Origin: a virus
Virus record (IMG/VR): IMGVR_UViG_3300037805_000555
Location: 1-25,267 of that record
Direction: 5' to 3' (one strand)
DNA: 25,267 nt
Shown: positions 6,946 through 16,243 of the stretch, in pieces
Position numbering within the stretch: the stretch's first letter is position 1
How the letters are laid out: every line of letters starts with the position of its first letter
The notes under the pieces: model-generated
Seen by the model: the letters and a program-made list of their open reading frames with translations, nothing else
Database searches by the model: none
What the model was told of the DNA's origin: nothing
Position numbers and translations under genes: made by a program

Positions 6946-7704
6946 ATGGAGAATTTAGAGAATAGTAAAATATTAATGAGTGATGATTATGCACTTTTCA
7001 CTATGAGTGATAAAAATAGACCTGTTACACATTGACAAGTTAAAAAAATAAAAGACAGTATTGGTAAAATTGGTTATATAAATGAAGCCCCAATATTAGT
7101 TGATGAGAATTTAGTTATAATTGATTGACAGCATCGTTTTTCTGCCTGTAAAGAATTAGGATTACCTATTTACTACCAAATAGTAAAAGGAAATATGGAA
7201 CAAATAATGATAGAATTAAATGCTAGTCAAAAAAATTGGACTTTGCCTAATTATATTAATCATTATGCAAAACAATGAAAAGAATGGTTTGTATATTTCT
7301 TAGAATTTCAAAAGAAATATGATTTACCAATTACAAGTGCAATGGCTTTATTAACTGATACTAAAAATAGTTGAAAAGCTATTAAAAATTGAGAATGATA
7401 TAATGAATATAAATACTCAGAAATAATTGCTGAAATGGTAAATAGAATAGAATGATTTGTAGATTTTGCTAAAAACAGATATTTTCTTAGAGCATTAGTT
7501 AGAGTTTATATTAGAGCTTGAGTAAAATGATTATTAAAAGTAGAGGAACAAATTATGGTAGTACAAAGACAATTTAGTACATTAGATTATTGTATTATAT
7601 TAGAAAATATTATTAATAGAAAAAAAAGAGCAAGAAACAGAATTGATTTAATTTGAATGTCTGATACAGCTAGAGGTTTGAAGTGAGCAAGTTTAAGAAA
7701 ATAA
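6946..7704 (+). CDS. ParB-like nuclease-fold protein (252 aa)
   Basis: The N-terminal 90 residues form a ParB/sulfiredoxin-type domain: VKKIKDSIGKIGYINEAPILVDENLVIIDGQHR (32-64), with the GQHR motif at 61-64 and then ACKELGLPIYY. Phage proteins with this domain bind nucleotides and DNA, and some act as nucleases. Residues 95-250 are helical and include a basic stretch RKKRARNRI near the C-terminus. The domain is certain by motif. Whether it serves replication, partition or DNA processing cannot be told from the sequence. It lies between the Gp157 gene and an unknown gene in one operon. Confidence 0.82.
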
Positions 7705-7726
7705 TTTATATATAATTAATAGAAAA

Positions 7727-8248
7727 ATGGAAAATAGAAAAGTATATGTTGGTATAAAAACAAAATTTGAAACAATGGTGTTTATGATAGAAACAAATAA
7801 AAGTATAAGCGATATTAGAAATTTTTATGAAACATACTGAGCAATTACTGTTACAAATGACTGAAAGGATATAAAAGACAGCTTGGAAGCAATGACTTGA
7901 ATGTTTATTGAATGAGATATAACTAGAGTTATAGCTAATTCTGATAATATAAAAGTTAAAATTTATGTAGATTTTGAAGATGCTAAAGAAGATGCAATAT
8001 TTTGAGAAAGATTTAGTAGAATGGATATTGATGAAGATGAATGACTAGATAGTGATACATTAGAAACTTATGACAAATTACTTGAAACTATGAGAAATTG
8101 TTGAAAATTTACTAGAAAAGATATATCTAAAATGAAAGACTTTAAATATAAATTAAAGAATGAAAAAGATAAAGGAAAAAGACAAAAATTAATGAAAGAA
8201 AGCATAGTTAGTATTATGACTGCTATGGTTTCTAATGATATAATATAG
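7727..8248 (+). CDS. Hypothetical protein (173 aa)
   Basis: The N-terminal half looks like a mixed alpha/beta domain (RKVYVGIKTKFETMVF ... RVIANSDNIKVKIYVDF). The centre is acidic (DIDEDEGLDSD) and the C-terminal 60 residues are Lys-rich and helical. It ends in TAG, whose G begins the GTG start of the next gene. The family is not recognised; the context suggests recombination or replication. Confidence 0.78.
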
Positions 8249-8631
8249 TGAAAACAAAAGAAGTAATAGAATTTTTGGAAACCCAATCAAAAGATGTTGA
8301 TTGGGTTATCCAAAAAAAAGAAACAAAGCAAGGTAGAAGCCTTGCACAAAATAGAACTTGGTATAAATTATTTTGAGCTATATCTAAACATTTATGATAT
8401 AATGTCCAAGAAGTAAAAATATATATGTTGAGCTGATGCTTCTGAACAAAGAAATTGAAAATGAGTAAAGAGGAAATAGAAGTGCCTGTTATTTCAAATA
8501 CATCTGATTTAACAAAAGAGCAATGAATATTTTTTATAGATACGATTATAGCTTTTGCAAAAATTAAGAATGTGCCTGTTGAAATAACAAGTGAAGAAGT
8601 GAGAAATTTATATGATAGCTACAAAGAATAA
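8248..8631 (+). CDS. NinB-like recombination protein (127 aa)
   Basis: GTG at 8248 is the start, overlapping the previous TAG by one base (TAGTG). The N-terminal part has RSLAQNRTWYKLFGAISKHLGY, and the C-terminal part SNTSDLTKEQGIFFIDTIIAFAK. A block Q-N-x-x-W/Y-x-x-x-x-x-I-x-x-x-L-G-Y followed by T-x-x-L-T-x-x-Q-x-x-x-F-I-D is typical of phage NinB-like and related recombination-mediator proteins that bind single-stranded DNA. The length is close to the family's usual 130-150. It lies in the same operon as the Rad52-like protein. Moderate certainty, by pattern only. Confidence 0.7.
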
Positions 8632-8864
8632 TGTTAAATACAAAATACCTGACAGAAGTTAGGAAAAACCTATGATTTAGTCAAACTGAATTAGCTAATG
8701 CTATTTGAGTAAGAACTGAAACTATATGGAGATACGAACATAATACAGGAATAAACATACAAAATATTAAAAAAATTGTAGATGTTTATAATGAATGAAG
8801 AACTAATTGAGATTTTATTTGTAAATCTATAACTCAGTTTGAGTTGAAAGATTTTTTAATATAA
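8631..8864 (+). CDS. Xre-type helix-turn-helix regulator (77 aa)
   Basis: Residues 6-40 read as a classic Xre/Cro helix-turn-helix: LTEVRKNLGFSQTELANAIG, then VRTETIWRYE. The TGA-coded Gly sits in the turn. The protein is small enough to be the DNA-binding domain alone, plus about 30 residues. It starts at the A of the previous TAA (TAATG). It probably represses a phage promoter; no site can be assigned. Confidence 0.82.
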
Positions 8865-8871
8865 AAAGATT

Positions 8872-8973
8872 ATGATTTATTTAATTGCACTAGCTATTCT
8901 TATATGGGTAGCTATTAGCATATGACCATTGTGGTGTCTTGTTGTGTTGTTTTTATTTTGGTTATTAAGTTAA
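8872..8973 (+). CDS. Tiny membrane protein (33 aa)
   Basis: Almost wholly hydrophobic (MIYLIALAILIWVAISIG, then a second hydrophobic stretch rich in Trp, Leu and Phe). One or two membrane helices. It sits in tight tandem with another tiny membrane protein. Holin-like or inhibitory roles are possible but unsupported. Confidence 0.6.
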
Positions 8974-8978
8974 AAATT

Positions 8979-9083
8979 ATGAAACAAATAAAATGGTTTT
9001 TAACAGAGGTATTTATAGTTTTAATTATAATTACTTTTATCTCTGTTAATATTTATTTATATGCAAAATCAGTATGAGCTTAA
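8979..9083 (+). CDS. Tiny membrane protein (34 aa)
   Basis: A charged start (MKQIKWFLTE), one membrane helix (VFIVLIIITFISVNIYLY) and the end AKSVGA, where the glycine is a TGA codon. It overlaps the next gene by ten bases. The role is unknown. Confidence 0.6.
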
Positions 9084-9238
9084 AAGATAAAATGAGAACA
9101 CAAAGGTTGCTAGAATTATATGAATTAAATCCAAAACTTGTTCAAATTTTGTGAACAAAGGCAGTAAATATATTCCTTGCAATAATTATTAAAGGTAAAA
9201 TAAAAAAGGCTATACAAAGGGCTAAAGATAGATTATAA
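9074..9238 (+). CDS. Hypothetical basic protein (54 aa)
   Basis: Predicted helical, with a hydrophobic middle (AVNIFLAIIIKG) between basic ends, so possibly amphipathic or membrane-attached. It is the last gene before the promoter at 9249. Confidence 0.6.
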
Positions 9239-9248
9239 TAAAAAGAGT

Positions 9249-9276
9249 TTGACATTGTATCATAAAAGACTATAAT
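9249..9276 (+). promoter_or_regulatory. Promoter of the AAA+ operon
   Basis: TTGACA at 9249-9254 and TATAAT at 9271-9276, 16 bp apart. A small hairpin TAGGT/ACCTA (9288-9302) would lie at the start of the transcript. Confidence 0.85.
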
Positions 9277-9329
9277 GATTATGAGCTTAGGTAAATAACC
9301 TACTTATCTTAATTATTAATTAGTTACTT

Positions 9330-9551
9330 ATGAGAAAATTTGATACAAAAGATATGACAATATTAGCAGAACATTTACTATGACTAAACAAAGCTAGTTG
9401 ATGACTAGATTGAATTATCTTTACACTAGGCGATGTATATGATGATAATCAAACAAAGAAAGAGTTTAAGAATATGTATGGTATGACACCACTACAAGCA
9501 GAACAATTAACTGCTAGATTTATTAAATACCTAGAGTGATTTACTGAATAA
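9330..9551 (+). CDS. Hypothetical protein (73 aa)
   Basis: First gene after the promoter at 9249. A mixed helical protein (MTILAEHLLG ... TPLQAEQLTARFIKYLEG). TGA codons, including one pair in a row (SGGLDG), support code 25. The role is unknown. Confidence 0.72.
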
Positions 9552-9600
9552 TCAATTATCCGAAATGATATAAAACTACATTTTAATTCATTATTTATAA

Positions 9601-10626
9601 ATGAGAATGTCAATAGAAAAAATGATTGCTGAAACAGTAATCTCTGAATTAGAGAGTAACTCTAAGGTTGGTAAATTACTAACTGATAAACTACAAAATT
9701 TAGGTTTTGAGCCTCAAACTACAAAGATACAAGTTAGAAGACCACATAGAAAAACAGTTGAATTAAATAATCAACATTTCAAATTTGAAACAGTATTAAA
9801 GACTGCAATAACTTGAGCTAATATTGCTCTAGTATGACCTGCTTGATGAGGTAAAACTACTCTAGTAGAAAATGTAGCAAAATCACTAACTTTAGATTTT
9901 TATTCTAAGTCAGTATCTGCCCAAACTTGAATACACGAATTTTTCGGATATATGGAGGCAACTTGAAAATATATACCTACACTATTTAGAAAAGCCTACG
10001 AGAAAGGTTGAATATTCTTAGTAGATGAATTTGATGCAGGTAATCCTAATGTTCTAGCTTCATTAAATCAAGCTACTGCAAACTGAATGTGTGCATTTCC
10101 TGATAAAATGGTTTCAAAACATAAAGACTTTATAATTGTTATGGCTTGAAATACTTATTGAACTTGAGCAACTGCTGAGTATGTATGAAGAAATAAAATT
10201 GATTGAGCTACTCTTGATAGATTTGCTTTCATAGAGCTTCCTTATGATGAAAAAATGGAGCTTACAGCATCTACAAATAAAGAATGGTGTAAATATGTAC
10301 AAAAGATTAGAAAGAGGGCAGAAACTAAAAAAGTTAGATGTATAATCTCTCCTAGAGCAACATTTATGGGGCAAGATTTATTAAAAGAGTGAATAGGTGT
10401 AGAAGATATTAAAAAAATGTTAATCTTCAAAGGTATGAGCCAAGATGAAATTAATCTAATAGATTTATCATTTGGAACAGCATCTAAAAAAAAGACAACT
10501 AAAAAACCTAAAACAGAAATTATAACAGATAGTGAATATGATAGTATGAGTGATTTAGAAAGAATACAAATAGCATCTGAGGAACTTAGAAGAACTATGC
10601 TACAAGAAAGAGTTAATAATTTTTAA
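9601..10626 (+). CDS. MoxR/CobS-like AAA+ ATPase (341 aa)
   Basis: Walker A is GPAGGGKTT at 79-87, with Gly82 and Gly83 both encoded by TGA. Walker B is IFLVDEFDAGNP (Asp142-Glu143). Sensor 1 is VMAGNTYGTG with Asn184, and candidate arginine fingers are R197 and R207 (LDRFAF). This is the MoxR/CobS/McrB-like branch of AAA+ proteins, which remodel partner proteins using ATP. Residues 255-341 form a charged C-terminal tail (KKKTTKKPKTE, then a helical end). The next gene, 11 bases on, is the probable partner. ATG at 9607 is an alternative start two codons inside. An ORF at 10417, visible with the standard code, is only its C-terminus. Confidence 0.9.
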
Positions 10627-10637
10627 TCTTAAATATT

Positions 10638-11396
10638 ATGAACAAAATAATTAGAAATGATTTTACATACTCTGAGTTTTTAGAGTATGTAACTACCACT
10701 AAAAGATTAGAAGATAATTGAAATGGCTCTGAGGAATGAAGTAGAGATTTTACATTAACTAATTCATTTAAAGAGGCTGTTGATTTAGCTAAGTATGGTT
10801 GGGATAGTTGATTAAAAATGTTAGAAGATATAGACTTAATAGCTGTTAATTGAAATTTAAGTACAGAGTTTGCTATTGAATGAGCTACTGTTGATGTTGC
10901 TAGATATGTAAATGGGCAACCTGATTGTATGATTAATTTTATAGATGAGATAGAGAGAGAAAAGCCACAAGTAACTATATATGTTCCTATATCTTATCAA
11001 GGTTGGGTAAATAGTGAAACTGCATCTAAATACTTAATAAGTGCCTTAAAGGTAATAGTAAAGAAAATGCAAACTCACGATGTAAAAGTATATTGAGTAA
11101 TAGAAACAAGCTTAGAACACGATGACCTAGTTGTTGTAAAATTAAAAGATTTTGGGCAACAAATAGTATTAAATAATTTTGCTTTTGCTTTCCACCCAAG
11201 TTTTTTCAGAAGACTATGGTTTAGGTATCTTGAAACTAAGCCTTATTGGAGAGGTTGATATTGATGAAAAGTTAGAGATATTCCTAAAAAATTAATGAAG
11301 ACACAAGTAGAAAAAAGCTATTGAGAAACTTGGTTTTTCCCTGAGATTAACTGACAAACTTTTGATGAAAAAGATATAGAGAAAAAAGGCTCTTAA
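10638..11396 (+). CDS. Probable partner of the AAA+ ATPase (252 aa)
   Basis: The gene follows the AAA+ gene by 11 bases and ends at a terminator. Its protein has FKEAVDLAKYGWDSGLKML early on, then VARYVNGQPDCMINFID, a beta-rich core with strands VTIYVPISY and HDVKVYGVIETSL, and a conserved-looking NNFAFAFHPSFFRRLWFR. This order resembles phage proteins found next to MoxR-type ATPases (I think of the DUF7192 family), which may be divergent VWA-like domains. No clear MIDAS motif (DxSxS) is seen, so a true VWA fold is not shown. ATPase plus partner may act in assembly or host takeover; that is inference. Confidence 0.78.
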
Positions 11397-11412
11397 TTGA
11401 GCCTCTATTTTA
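11387..11412 (+). terminator. Hairpin overlapping the end of the partner gene
   Basis: AGGCTC (11387-11392) pairs with GAGCCT (11399-11404), with the stop codon in the loop. The T run is only four bases (CTATTTT), so it may be a weak or partial terminator. Confidence 0.55.
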
Positions 11413-11429
11413 AAAACTAATAAATAAAA

Positions 11430-11663
11430 ATGGAAAAAATAAATCAAAAAGAAATATTTTTTAAGGCAAGTAGAAAAAAATCACAAACATACTGAGAATA
11501 CAGACAAATCATAAAAAGTTGAGATTTAGAATATGATATATCTTGAGCTAGTGATGATGTAATATTCCTCCACCCTATGAAAGTAGATACTAAAAGTATT
11601 AGAATAGACTGCGATAAAAAGACAGGAGTATTTAGGTTGATGTTTTGAGTAAAAGAAGTATAA
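11430..11663 (+). CDS. Hypothetical protein (77 aa)
   Basis: A Lys-rich start, then probable beta strands (DVIFLHPMKV, IRIDCDKKTGVFRLMF). First of a run of small genes that continues to 15418. The role is unknown. Confidence 0.72.
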
Positions 11664-11691
11664 TAAAAGTAATAAATGATAACAAATAAGT

Positions 11692-12060
11692 ATGTATATA
11701 AACTTTTCAAATCATAGTATAGACAGGTGTATTGAAAGACACCCTGAAATAAAGAAGCAGAAAGTTAAAAAATATGCTATAAAAGAAGCTAAAGAATTTT
11801 TAGAGGCAACTCTGAGAGAATGGTTAAGTAATGCTTGAAAACAAAATAATCAATTAAGGAGAAAAAGTGATAGTAAATGAAAAATTACAATTACAGACTG
11901 AATACATAAAATAGTTTATACAAAAGTAGAGATATGAGAGATATTACTTATTACCTATGGATTTAAAGATGAGAATACACTTTTAGAATGGGAGATATTA
12001 AAGATGCTACCAAATTCATATAATAAATACAAGAAAGGCAAATATAGTAATTTTAATTAA
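11692..12060 (+). CDS. Possible DUF4258/RelE-like small protein (122 aa)
   Basis: It begins MYINFSNHSIDRCIERHPEI. The pattern F-S-x-H-x-x-x-R-x-x-E-R opens the DUF4258 family and related RelE/BrnT-type proteins. Helices and a strand block (KIVYTKVEIGEILLITYGF) follow, which also fits that fold. RelE-like proteins are RNases or toxins, but the short match does not show activity, and no antitoxin gene is obvious beside it. An ATG at 11676 in another frame gives only 13 residues and is not used. Confidence 0.65.
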
Positions 12061-12066
12061 AAAAGA

Positions 12067-12282
12067 ATGAGAACAAATAATAACCTATCCCTAGACTGTC
12101 AAGATGCAGTAGATATTGGTTGAGATTACCAAGAGATAAGACAATTACAATGGAGTTTAAGACAAGAGTTTGATTTAGAAATAGAGGAGCAATTAATGGA
12201 TTTAGTTATCAAGAATAAGTTAAGAATTTGAAAAGTTTGTTCTTTACATAGTGGAGAGAATTGATTTAAAGGTAATTTTTAA
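12067..12282 (+). CDS. Hypothetical protein (71 aa)
   Basis: Helical and acidic in the middle (EIRQLQWSLRQEFDLEIEEQ), ending LHSGENGFKGNF. Six bases follow the previous stop. Not recognised. Confidence 0.7.
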
Positions 12283-12292
12283 TTAAACAGCT

Positions 12293-12496
12293 ATGAAAAC
12301 ACTAGACATAATAATATATGCAGATAAAAGTATAGAGGTACTAGAAGATTTATCTAATCCTACTTTACACGAGATATCTCTTATTAGAAAAAGAGTTATG
12401 GTATGATTAGATATGGAACAATATAATGCCTATATCGCTTGTAAGATATGAGCCGAACGAGAAGCTTATATTGATAAGATTTTAAAATTAATTTAA
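12293..12496 (+). CDS. Hypothetical protein (67 aa)
   Basis: A strand start (KTLDIIIYADKSIEVLEDL) and then helices (ISLIRKRVMVGLDMEQYNAYIACKIG). Small and tandem. Not recognised. Confidence 0.7.
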
Positions 12497-12501
12497 GAAC
12501 T

Positions 12502-12849
12502 ATGAAGACAATAAGATTAGAGCTTTCAAAAGAGTTAAGTGAGAAATGATTATTAGATGATATTGAAACAGAGTATTATTTTTATAAAAATCCAAATTGA
12601 GAATATGCGATAATCTATTACCCTGATGACCCTGAATGGATAAATGGATATAAGGCTTTAAATTTAGAAGAAGCGATAGAATTTATTTGAAAAAATATGT
12701 GTCAAATGAAATTACTATATCCTAATGCTTGAAAATGGATTATGGATTTACAATTTGCAGAAGACAATATTAAATGAAATAGTTTAATAGAAGTATTTGA
12801 ACAATTTATAGAATATTTATTAACTGAATGAATGATATGAAAACAATAG
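12502..12849 (+). CDS. Hypothetical protein (115 aa)
   Basis: A beta-rich N-terminal half (TEYYFYKNPNGEYAIIYYPDDPEW) and a helical C-terminal half (SLIEVFEQFIEYLLTEG). It ends in TAG and overlaps the next gene by 13 bases. Not recognised. Confidence 0.75.
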
Positions 12850-13043
12850 CAATATGAATAGGTATATGAATAGGTATACTGACTGGAGTAGTTACATATT
12901 TATTAATAGCAAATGTAAATATAGTCAAAAATGAAGATGTATGCACTCAAGAATTAAATACATATATTTGTTGAGAAGCACAACTTGAAGAATGAAAAAC
13001 TTATAATATTAAAAAAATTTATATAAAAGAATTATGAAACTAA
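12837..13043 (+). CDS. Small membrane-anchored protein (68 aa)
   Basis: An N-terminal membrane helix at about 2-25 (KTIAIGIGIGIGILTGVVTYLLIA; several glycines are TGA), then an acidic segment with two Cys (DVCTQELNTYICG). It overlaps the genes on both sides by about ten bases. It probably faces the outside of the membrane; the role is unknown. Confidence 0.68.
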
Positions 13044-13186
13044 TCCTAATAACCCTACTCCTAATCCCAACTATAACATATTCTAGTTATGAAATGCTAG
13101 AGCTAACTTTTATGTTAGAAGATTTAGGAGTGCTAAATGAGAGTGAAGTGTTTAATTTAATATTTGATGAATTATTTTATGACTAA
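13034..13186 (+). CDS. Small protein with a signal-peptide-like start (50 aa)
   Basis: It starts MKLILITLLLIPTITYSSYE, a positively charged residue plus a hydrophobic core and a polar region: a signal peptide or a short membrane anchor. The mature part of about 30 residues is acidic (EDLGVLNESEVFNLIFDE). It contains no TGA codon. It follows a membrane-anchored gene, suggesting a pair acting at or outside the membrane. Confidence 0.62.
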   Translation: MKLILITLLLIPTITYSSYEMLELTFMLEDLGVLNESEVFNLIFDELFYD

Positions 13187-13373
13187 AATAAAAGAAGTAT
13201 GTGCAACTTGTTTTACTAATAATGTAAACACAATGTGAGAATGTGAATGTAGTTATTGAACTTGAAGAATATTAGAAATAGATAAAAATACTCTTGATAA
13301 AATATATTACTTACAAGATAAATGATTTAAAATTTCATTACAGAATGCAAGACAAGTTTTAAAATGTGATTAA
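13179..13373 (+). CDS. Small zinc-ribbon-like protein (64 aa)
   Basis: Cys residues occur as C-x2-C near residues 8-11 and C-x-C near 23-25 (GECECSYGTG), a possible knuckle pair. The rest is a short alpha/beta tail. It overlaps the gene before by eight bases. The role is unknown. Confidence 0.68.
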
Positions 13374-13437
13374 TAAAGTGAACTGTGATTATTTAATAAA
13401 TAGAGAGAGTGAAGATTTTAATTGATAAGATAATGAA

Positions 13438-13806
13438 ATGACTGAAAAAGAATTAGAAAAAATTATAGAAAACTCTAAAGGATTATTATCTTTAAAAGCT
13501 AATTGGGACGATGAATGAGCTATACCTATTAAAAAAGAGATTTGGAATTTAGCAATAAAAACATTAAGAGAAATTTATAAAGATGATATTTTAAAAAAAT
13601 TTACCGAGCCTTGTATATCTCCTACTATTAATTGAGGTATAGATATTTCTTGGATAACAGATGATTATTCAATATTAATATGAATTTTTGAAGATGAGGA
13701 TATTTCTTATAGTATTTTAACTTTTGAGGGTAAAGATATTATTAAAGAATTATGATGAGAATACACTAAAGAAAGTATAATAAGAGATTTTAAATTGGTT
13801 AATTAG
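13438..13806 (+). CDS. Conserved-type hypothetical protein with NWDDEGA motif (122 aa)
   Basis: LKANWDDEGAIPI near residues 19-31, a helix, then ISPTINGGIDISW and two strands. This order (N-W-D-x-x-G-A-x-P ... P-T-x-x-G-G-x-x-x-x-W) recurs in small proteins of unknown function in bacteria and phages. ATG at 13438 is the only good start; ATG at 13433 hits a stop at once. It ends in TAG. Confidence 0.75.
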
Positions 13807-13840
13807 TTTATTTAATAAATAGAATATATTGAAAACCACT

Positions 13841-14071
13841 ATGTACATATCTTCCACTTGATATATTCAAGAAACAGCTAAGAATAATTACATAGAAAAA
13901 TGAGTTAGGAAAGTAATGACTATTGATTTTGATGATGAAGCTTGGGAAGAATATAAACAAACCAAAGCTTGAAGTATAGAAAGGAGAGATATGCTAGAAG
14001 AAAAAACATTGGAAGCAGTTGCTAATATAATTAATAATAAGAACAAATGAGAGAAACAAGAAAGCAATTAA
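13841..14071 (+). CDS. Hypothetical protein (76 aa)
   Basis: Mostly helical and charged (DFDDEAWEEYKQTKAG, then RRDMLEEKTLEAVANIINN). It overlaps the following gene by 25 bases. Not recognised. Confidence 0.68.
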
Positions 14072-14508
14072 TAGAAATACTAGAGCCTTATATGGATAAG
14101 ACTTTAAGTGAGGGGTGTTGGGTAGAATATAGAGATAAATATTGAACAGAAAGAACTATAATGTTAGATTGAAGACACCAAATATTTAGTGATAAATTTT
14201 CAAATTATGTTTTAAACTGAATACATAAAGTAGATTTATGTATCACTTGTACTGATATACAAAATAGAGAATATAGGAGAGAATACATACCCACTAAAAT
14301 ACTAGGACACTATGATATAACAGCAGTATTGAAGTATATAAATAAAAAATGATATACTATAAATAATTCTGAAATAAGAGGGGACTGAATAATAGACTGA
14401 AAAGAATATGAAGATAAATATTTTTGACATATTAAATATAGACCACTAAATCTTTACTCAGAACAACAAGAAGCTGATTTACTTGAATTATTAAAGAAGC
14501 TTAGATAA
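14047..14508 (+). CDS. Conserved-type phage hypothetical protein (153 aa)
   Basis: The centre reads ILGHYDITAVLKYINKKGY and the end HIKYRPLNLYSEQQEADLL followed by ELLKKLR. This pairing (a G-H-x-I-T-x-x-x-V-L block and a C-terminal P-L-x-x-Y-S-E-Q block) is seen in phage proteins of unknown function from uncultured bacteria. More than ten TGA codons fall at natural glycines. The role is unknown. Confidence 0.75.
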
Positions 14509-14560
14509 TATCAATAGAGAGTGTAGAAAAATATCTTAATAATTTAATAAAGAAATAACT

Positions 14561-14785
14561 ATGAGAGAAACACCAATAGAAGCAATAGAAAGAGTTGCTA
14601 AAGATATGAAATTATCTGAACATAAATTAATGAAACAAACCTGTAAAAAATGTGAGCAAGCATTCCTAGACTTAATAGCTACTCAATGTTGAATTGAAAA
14701 TGCTTTAGAATGTTTTACTAATGATATAGAAACAGATATATGTATTAAGTGCTTAGTTAGAATATGAAATAGATATATGGATTAA
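14561..14785 (+). CDS. Hypothetical Cys-rich protein (74 aa)
   Basis: C-x2-C near residues 27-30 (CKKCEQAF) and C-x2-C near 62-65 (CIKC), with two single Cys between. It could fold around one zinc. Helical ends. The role is unknown. Confidence 0.7.
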
Positions 14786-14801
14786 TTTTTAAACAGAAAT
14801 A

Positions 14802-15176
14802 ATGAAAAATATAGATTGGAATAATTTATCAAGAAAAGAAATATATGAATTATGAGAAGAAGCAGAAGAATGGGGGAGAGAAGTTATTTGTGATGAAATA
14901 TTACTTATACCTAATAAATATAAGCACGATAGTTGATATGGTTGTGTAGATATATTTTGATTTGATAGAGAAAATAATAAATTATATTTAGATAGATACC
15001 CCCACGATAGTATACAATTTGATTATTTTTCTGATATAAAAGCTAGTGATTTATGAATTGATTTTTATTTTAAATCAAAGGCACAGAGGATATTTTTAAA
15101 GAGAACTAAAAAGAAAAAATTTAAGTATCGTGCAAAATTAAGTACAGTTTATATTGAAGTAATTGAAAATGAATAA
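14802..15176 (+). CDS. Hypothetical protein (124 aa)
   Basis: An acidic helical start (RKEIYELGEEAEEWGREVI), then a beta-rich part (YGCVDIFGFDRENNKLYLDRYPHDS) and a basic C-terminus (KRTKKKKFKYRAKL). It overlaps the next small gene by eight bases. Not recognised. Confidence 0.74.
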
Positions 15177-15249
15177 ACAACAAATTACAAAACAAACTCA
15201 GAAACAATTATCTGAATTAATGGTAGAAGTATTTTTTGATTTAATATAA
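15169..15249 (+). CDS. Possible 26-aa peptide
   Basis: It overlaps the previous gene by eight bases. It is Gln/Lys-rich at the start, ending in a hydrophobic helix (ELMVEVFFDLI). No TGA codon. The position between coupled genes argues for it; its size argues against. Confidence 0.4.
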   Translation: MNKQQITKQTQKQLSELMVEVFFDLI

Positions 15250-15262
15250 TAACTAAACAATT

Positions 15263-15418
15263 ATGATATGATATATGGATACTAGGAATTGGTTATCTGA
15301 AGATGAAGTTGTTACTAAATTTTTTTCTTGAGAATGTGCATTAATAAAAATTAAAGAATTAAAAAGATTACAAAAAATAGAAGATAAATACAACTCTATT
15401 AGAGATATTATAACTTAA
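15263..15418 (+). CDS. Hypothetical protein (51 aa)
   Basis: An N-terminal NWLSEDEVVTKFFSGE and a helical Lys-rich C-terminal part. Eleven bases separate it from the methyltransferase gene, so it might be expressed together with it. Not recognised. Confidence 0.62.
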
Positions 15419-15428
15419 TATAGGAATA

Positions 15429-16172
15429 ATGAGATTAATACATTGAGAAGCATTAGATATATTGTCTAAGTGAACAGATAATAGTATAGAACTAATCCTG
15501 ATTGACCCCCCATATAACACTATTGCAAGTAAATGGGATAAATATGTTGATTTTAATAAATTCTTTGATATAGCTTGGAAAAAATTAAAACCTAATGGAA
15601 GCATAATAGTTTTTGCAAGTTGAAGTTTTACTCCTAGAGTTATGATGAGTAGCATAAATGAATATAAATATAAATATACTTGGATAAAAAACAATTCTAC
15701 TAATTTTGTTCATAGCAAAAATAGGCCTATGACAAAACACGAAGATATACTTGTATTTAGTAAAGCCCCAATGGGGCATATATCTCAAATATGAGAAGAA
15801 AGAAGAATGATATATAATCCACAAGGGCTTATTAAGATAGATAAGAAAATTTCTTGAAATAATTTTGGAACTATTGCTTGACATAGACCTAGCCATAAGA
15901 AAGAATTAAAAAGAGAATATACAAACTATCCTAATGATGTGATAGATGATATTCCTGAAAAACCTACTACTAAAAAACTACACACTTCTGAAAAACCTGT
16001 GCAATTATTAGAAAAACTTATATTAACACACTCTAATAATGGATTAGTAATGGACTGTTTTATGTGAAGTGGTAGTACAGGAGTTGCTTGTAAAAACTTA
16101 AACAGAGATTTTATTTGAATTGAACTAGATGAGAATTATTTTAACATAGCAAAAGAAAGGCTAGCTATTTAA
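15429..16172 (+). CDS. DNA N4/N6 methyltransferase, beta-type order (247 aa)
   Basis: The catalytic motif DPPY lies at residues 26-29 (LILIDPPYNT). The AdoMet-binding motif FMGSGSTG lies at 211-218, near the C-terminus, followed by GIELDENYFNIAKERL. Catalytic motif first and AdoMet motif last is the beta-class order of amino-methyltransferases (adenine-N6 or cytosine-N4). Before the AdoMet motif is HTSEKPVQLLEKLI, also typical. The size is normal for a phage orphan enzyme, and no restriction gene is next to it. It probably protects phage DNA or marks it; the target site is unknown. It closes the unit before the switch region. Confidence 0.92.
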
Positions 16173-16243
16173 TATAGCTTATATACACTAAGTAATTTGA
16201 CTTTACATCTTCTTCTAAAATTTGTAAGCTTAGTGTATGTAAC

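Noticed and set aside
13378-13428. GTG frame of 16 codons
   Set aside because: Too short and unsupported; it fills the small gap before the gene at 13438.
15368-15896. Two minus-strand frames of about 100 codons
   Set aside because: They lie opposite the methyltransferase gene, whose motifs are unambiguous.
16197-16221. TTGACT as a -35 box
   Set aside because: No -10 box at a workable distance; the nearest TAAAAT is 13 bp away.
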